From Roridomyces roridus (taxonomy: Eukaryota > Basidiomycota > Agaricomycetes > Agaricales > Mycenaceae): 64,000 bases of DNA. The first letter of the stretch is position 1; each line of letters opens with the position of its first letter. Where the stretch lies: positions 28,319-92,318 of the forward strand of contig JARKIF010000131.1 in assembly GCA_029378245.1 (NCBI GenBank). The letters run 5' to 3'. Shown one piece after another: positions 61,433 to 64,000 of the stretch. Under the pieces are notes generated by a model. The model searched no databases and was not told the origin of the DNA. It saw only the letters and a list, made by a program, of their open reading frames with translations. The position numbers and the translations under genes are program-made.

Positions 61433-62166
61433 TCTGCATCCTGACACGTCGCATTTTCTCTTGACACATACTAGCATTTTTACTACTCATCACTAGCATT
61501 TTACTCACACATCACCTATATCCACACTGCAATAATTTATCGTTCACGTCGGAGGTTCTCTCTGCCGTCACTTGGCGATATACGCACGACAAACGCCTGG
61601 AATTGCGCAATGAGCATTCCCGCGAAGGACAAGATCCGAGGGTGCAGGCACCCTGAAATTGCGAACGAGTTTGAGATGTTTAGTGTTCCTCTTTTGGGAA
61701 TGGTAGATTGAAAATACACCGAAAGACCTGCGAAGCCGGTGTTGTAGGTGTATTACATGAAAGAACGAGGGTTAGTTTGAGCAGGAATTAACAGCTAATC
61801 CCTCCGCGGCGTAGGAACTTATGACTACCAGGTATCAGGCCTTCATCGGGCATGGGACGCTCGAGCGACCCTGCGTATGTAGTAGTATAGGGGAGTCCGA
61901 GTTAGACCCAAGGGAGCTAAGCTGTGCCACACAACCTCGTTTTCTTTAGCGTACGCTTAAAAGGGACATGTGGTTTGTAGCAGCATGGGCGATAAGCCAT
62001 TTCAATTCGCTTCTACTTGGCGCCAGCTGAAATCAAATGCAACCGACGGTCCGAGACGAGAGTCGACACGTCGATCAATAACTGGGACAAAGAGGATCCA
62101 CAGCCACACGATGATCGATTGACAGATTGATTGGCAGCTCCCACGCGACAAATCGTATTATAAAGT
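61433..62166. other. Intergenic region, no supported gene
   Basis: Nothing recognisable. A short direct repeat (ACTAGCATTTT) occurs at about 61470 and 61493. No tRNA-like fold was identified by eye. Confidence 0.3.
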
Positions 62167-63056
62167 CTACGCTGCTGCAGTACGATTGGGAGCGTAGCGG
62201 GAAGCGACTCGAGCGGTCGGGATATCAGGTATCCTGAAAAGATCAGGTCGAGCCTCGGAAAGAAAGAATCGACATACCCTTCAGCCCAGCAGCCCGTTCA
62301 CCAGCAAGACCGAAACCGAGGCCTGTCTTTTCCCTCGCCCGTCCCTTTCTCACTCTTGAATGCACTCGAGACGAACGACGGCGCCGCGCTGGCGACAGGA
62401 CGAATGTCAATGCCGGCAACGTGAGTGGGCAGAGAATTCTTGGCGTGGTCCTTCCATTCAGTCAAAGATCTCTTGATCTTCGCGGAATTGCGGAAAATCA
62501 GGCCTGCCAGCATATTGAGGCAGGCCGATTGCGAAGAGGAAGAAGGCGGCGACGAGTGAAAAATCGTCGACATGGTGAGAGAGGATCGCAGCGCCGAGGC
62601 TATTGGTGGTATATGAGAATGGAAGATCTCTCTTTTTTGAAATACGCACAGGCATTGTATGATCCCAAGAGCACCGAGACCAAAGTCTCTACCCAATATA
62701 GGGAAGAAACGGCTGAAAAAGCCGACGGCCAACCGAACTCGGAAAGCAAGAGCACGATGACTTGGAAATGATCAAGAGGCGATTAAGCACGGCCCAGAAC
62801 ACGCCAGCTGGTTGGTTTGGTACCGTACTGCCCACGATATAGTCGGCGTTTTATGATCGCTTCGTCCGTGGCGTTGGCGGCTTTACCCGCCCTGGAAGCG
62901 GTCGACGGCCTGAACGTCATGGACTATCGTCACGATGTTGGACGCGAACACAGAAGGAGCGCGATTACGCTGAGAGCGCGGAGACGTTAAGGCCGATGAA
63001 AGTGTCTGCAACCGAGATCAGCGAGAAGGAGGAAATAAGAGACCAGAGACGTACAT
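62167..63056 (-). pseudogene. Four-helix fungal membrane-protein gene broken by many single-base indels
   Basis: Pieces of one protein can be read in shifting frames: FIGLNVSALS, then NIVTIVHDVQAVDRF, then GSTVPNQPAGVFWAVLNRLL, then VIVLLLSEFGWPS, FGLGALGIIQCL, SHHVDDFSLVAAFFLFAIG, NMLAGLIFRNSAKIKRSLTEWK, THVAGIDIRPV and SFVSSAFKSEKGTG, ending near YAPNRTAAA at 62167. Order, hydrophobic helices and splice sites fit a widespread fungal membrane protein (I believe DUF7598-like). At least seven one-base shifts are needed, most in short T, G or C runs. The start, near 63056, is uncertain. The function is unknown. Confidence 0.55.
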
Positions 63057-63138
63057 GCGCGAGGAAGGAAGCATTGGGTTGGTAGAATCAGATGGCTAGA
63101 CGATACAGTATCGTTGAAGATGCAGGACGCGCACATGT

Positions 63139-63258
63139 GAGGTTGAAGCCGCTGGCTTAAACGTGAAACTGAGAGGTTGAAGCCGCTGGCTTGAACGTGA
63201 AGCCGGTACAGTGGACGTGAATGAACGTGAATCGAGAAGCCGCAGGCCTCGAACGTGA
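63139..63258. repeat. Short imperfect repeats (GAGGTTGAAGCCGCTGGCTT and ACGTGAA)
   Basis: GAGGTTGAAGCCGCTGGCTT occurs at 63139-63158 and 63173-63192. Each copy is followed by ACGTGAA, which recurs about five times to 63258. A minisatellite-like patch upstream of the broken membrane-protein gene. Confidence 0.7.
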
Positions 63259-63343
63259 AGGGTGGGGGGGAAAGATAGAGTGCCGTCCGCCACGGAGAGC
63301 ATTTATAAGGGACTGAGCCGACCTCATTGTCCGCTTTTGTGTT

Positions 63344-63401
63344 GAGAACAATGGCAGTAGTCGAGAACAATGGCGGTGGCAGCCAGGAGAACAATGGCAG
63401 T
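63344..63401. repeat. Three direct repeats of GAGAACAATGGC
   Basis: GAGAACAATGGC followed by A/G-GT occurs at 63344, 63363 and 63387. In one forward frame it reads as a short Glu-Asn-Asn-Gly repeat, but no gene can be supported there. Confidence 0.65.
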
Positions 63402-63504
63402 GATCCGTCGCGTGATACATCATCGCTTTATCCCAAGCGGGACTGGCTGGTGCAGGCTGGTACATACTTGCAGCAAGCATTACAATTACACTCTAAACTA
63501 CTTT

Positions 63505-63987
63505 TTATACCCTAAGATTTTTGACCGTCAGTTTACGTGCCCATTCGCCTACAACAGATCGCTCTTCCCCGACAATTGATCTCCAGACCAACAACCGCGA
63601 CGTCAGCGCATCCCAGACCAAGGATTTGCCCGGGAGCGTCATGGAGGCTTGCCAGAAACATTCCACCGAGGTCCCCCACGTCAGAAGAGGGTCGCGGTCA
63701 GCGGCAGCTTGCAGATCCTCTCCTCCATGAGGAGGCAGATCCGACGCAACACTCGGTAGTATAGACGTCTGGGAGATGTCCAAATGTGTTTCTAGCAGTA
63801 CTAGACCCTTGAGGCAGCTATCCAATAGCTCCGCAAAAGTTGATGGGCAGGGTCCAGGCAGCGCGCCAAGGCGCAAGACGACGGGGGCCGCAATTGGAAG
63901 GACTACCTCGGGCTTAACTGAAGCTATGGTCAGTGACGGAAATGATGAAAAAAAGAAAGGCATACGGGGCCCTGTCATATCCTTCAT
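63505..63987 (-). CDS. C-terminal exon of an unknown gene (5' part outside window)
   Basis: An open minus-strand frame ends at 63505. A likely acceptor (ATAGCTTCAG) near 63920-63929 opens an exon reading KPEVVLPIAAPVVLRLGALP, then STFAELLDSCLKGLVLLETHLD, and WDALTSRLLVWRSIVGEERSVV, ending KLTVKNLRV. It is helical with many Leu and a conserved-looking Trp pattern. Upstream exons would lie beyond 64000. I cannot name the family. Confidence 0.45.
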   Translation of the reverse strand: MKDMTGPRMPFFFSSFPSLTIASVKPEVVLPIAAPVVLRLGALPGPCPSTFAELLDSCLKGLVLLETHLDISQTSILPSVASDLPPHGGEDLQAAADRDPLLTWGTSVECFWQASMTLPGKSLVWDALTSRLLVWRSIVGEERSVVGEWARKLTVKNLRV

Positions 63988-64000
63988 AATCAGGGATAAG

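Noticed and set aside
63327..63515. Short plus-strand frame with Glu-Asn-Asn-Gly repeats
   Set aside because: It has no reliable start and its only notable feature is the DNA repeat, which is listed as a repeat instead.

Overview
The window is nuclear DNA of a filamentous basidiomycete, most likely an Agaricomycete. Genes are densely packed on both strands and broken by many short introns of about 45-60 nt with GT..AG borders. The encoded proteins are fungal, and several families expanded in mushrooms are present (F-box proteins, DUF6533-type seven-helix membrane proteins, SUR7/PalI proteins, an HNH-like family). I saw no bacterial operon, CRISPR array, rRNA, convincing tRNA or intact transposon.

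Layout. 0-4.5 kb: the end of an unknown tail-anchored protein, a secreted cell-surface-type protein with a very recent internal tandem duplication, and a small mitochondrial coiled-coil protein. 4.6-15.1 kb: POP1 (RNase P/MRP), a Borealin-like passenger-complex protein, ERG26 (sterol demethylation), a PLK4/SAK-like polo protein whose kinase motifs look inactivated, and a universal-stress-protein family member. 15.2-20.5 kb: a local cluster of degenerate HNH-like genes (three apparently complete copies and one fragment), interrupted by a decayed copy of a C2H2/RING gene whose intact relative lies at 27 kb. 20.7-28.6 kb: M3 oligopeptidase, ceramide synthase, CDC123, the RING gene and ribosomal protein eS19. 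28.7-35.3 kb: two F-box proteins (one with its F-box split by acidic sequence), a DUF6533 protein and a SUR7/PalI protein. 35.6-44.1 kb: GRC3, MPS1 kinase, a small unknown gene and nitronate monooxygenase. 44.2-52.5 kb: sterol glucosyltransferase, DAHP synthase, TIM9 and BUD22. 52.5-59 kb: tubulin cofactor D and V-ATPase subunit B. 59.3-64 kb: a TCP11-family gene and a four-helix membrane-protein gene, both broken by single-base frameshifts, then short repeats and the end of an unknown gene.

Themes. Most of the window is conserved housekeeping: RNA processing and ribosome production (POP1, GRC3, BUD22, eS19), cell division (Borealin-like, PLK4-like, MPS1, cofactor D), lipids (ERG26, ceramide synthase, sterol glucosyltransferase), translation factor assembly (CDC123), protein import (TIM9) and amino-acid synthesis (DAHP synthase). 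Neighbours are not functionally linked operons, but several divergent pairs share very short promoters (about 46-180 bp between start codons). The accessory signal is concentrated at 0.8-3.2 kb (exon duplication), 15-20.5 kb (HNH/RING cluster) and 59-64 kb (frameshifted genes and repeats). Names rest on protein motifs recognised by eye. Exon borders are hand-called from splice sites, and outer coordinates are given as start codon to stop codon including introns.
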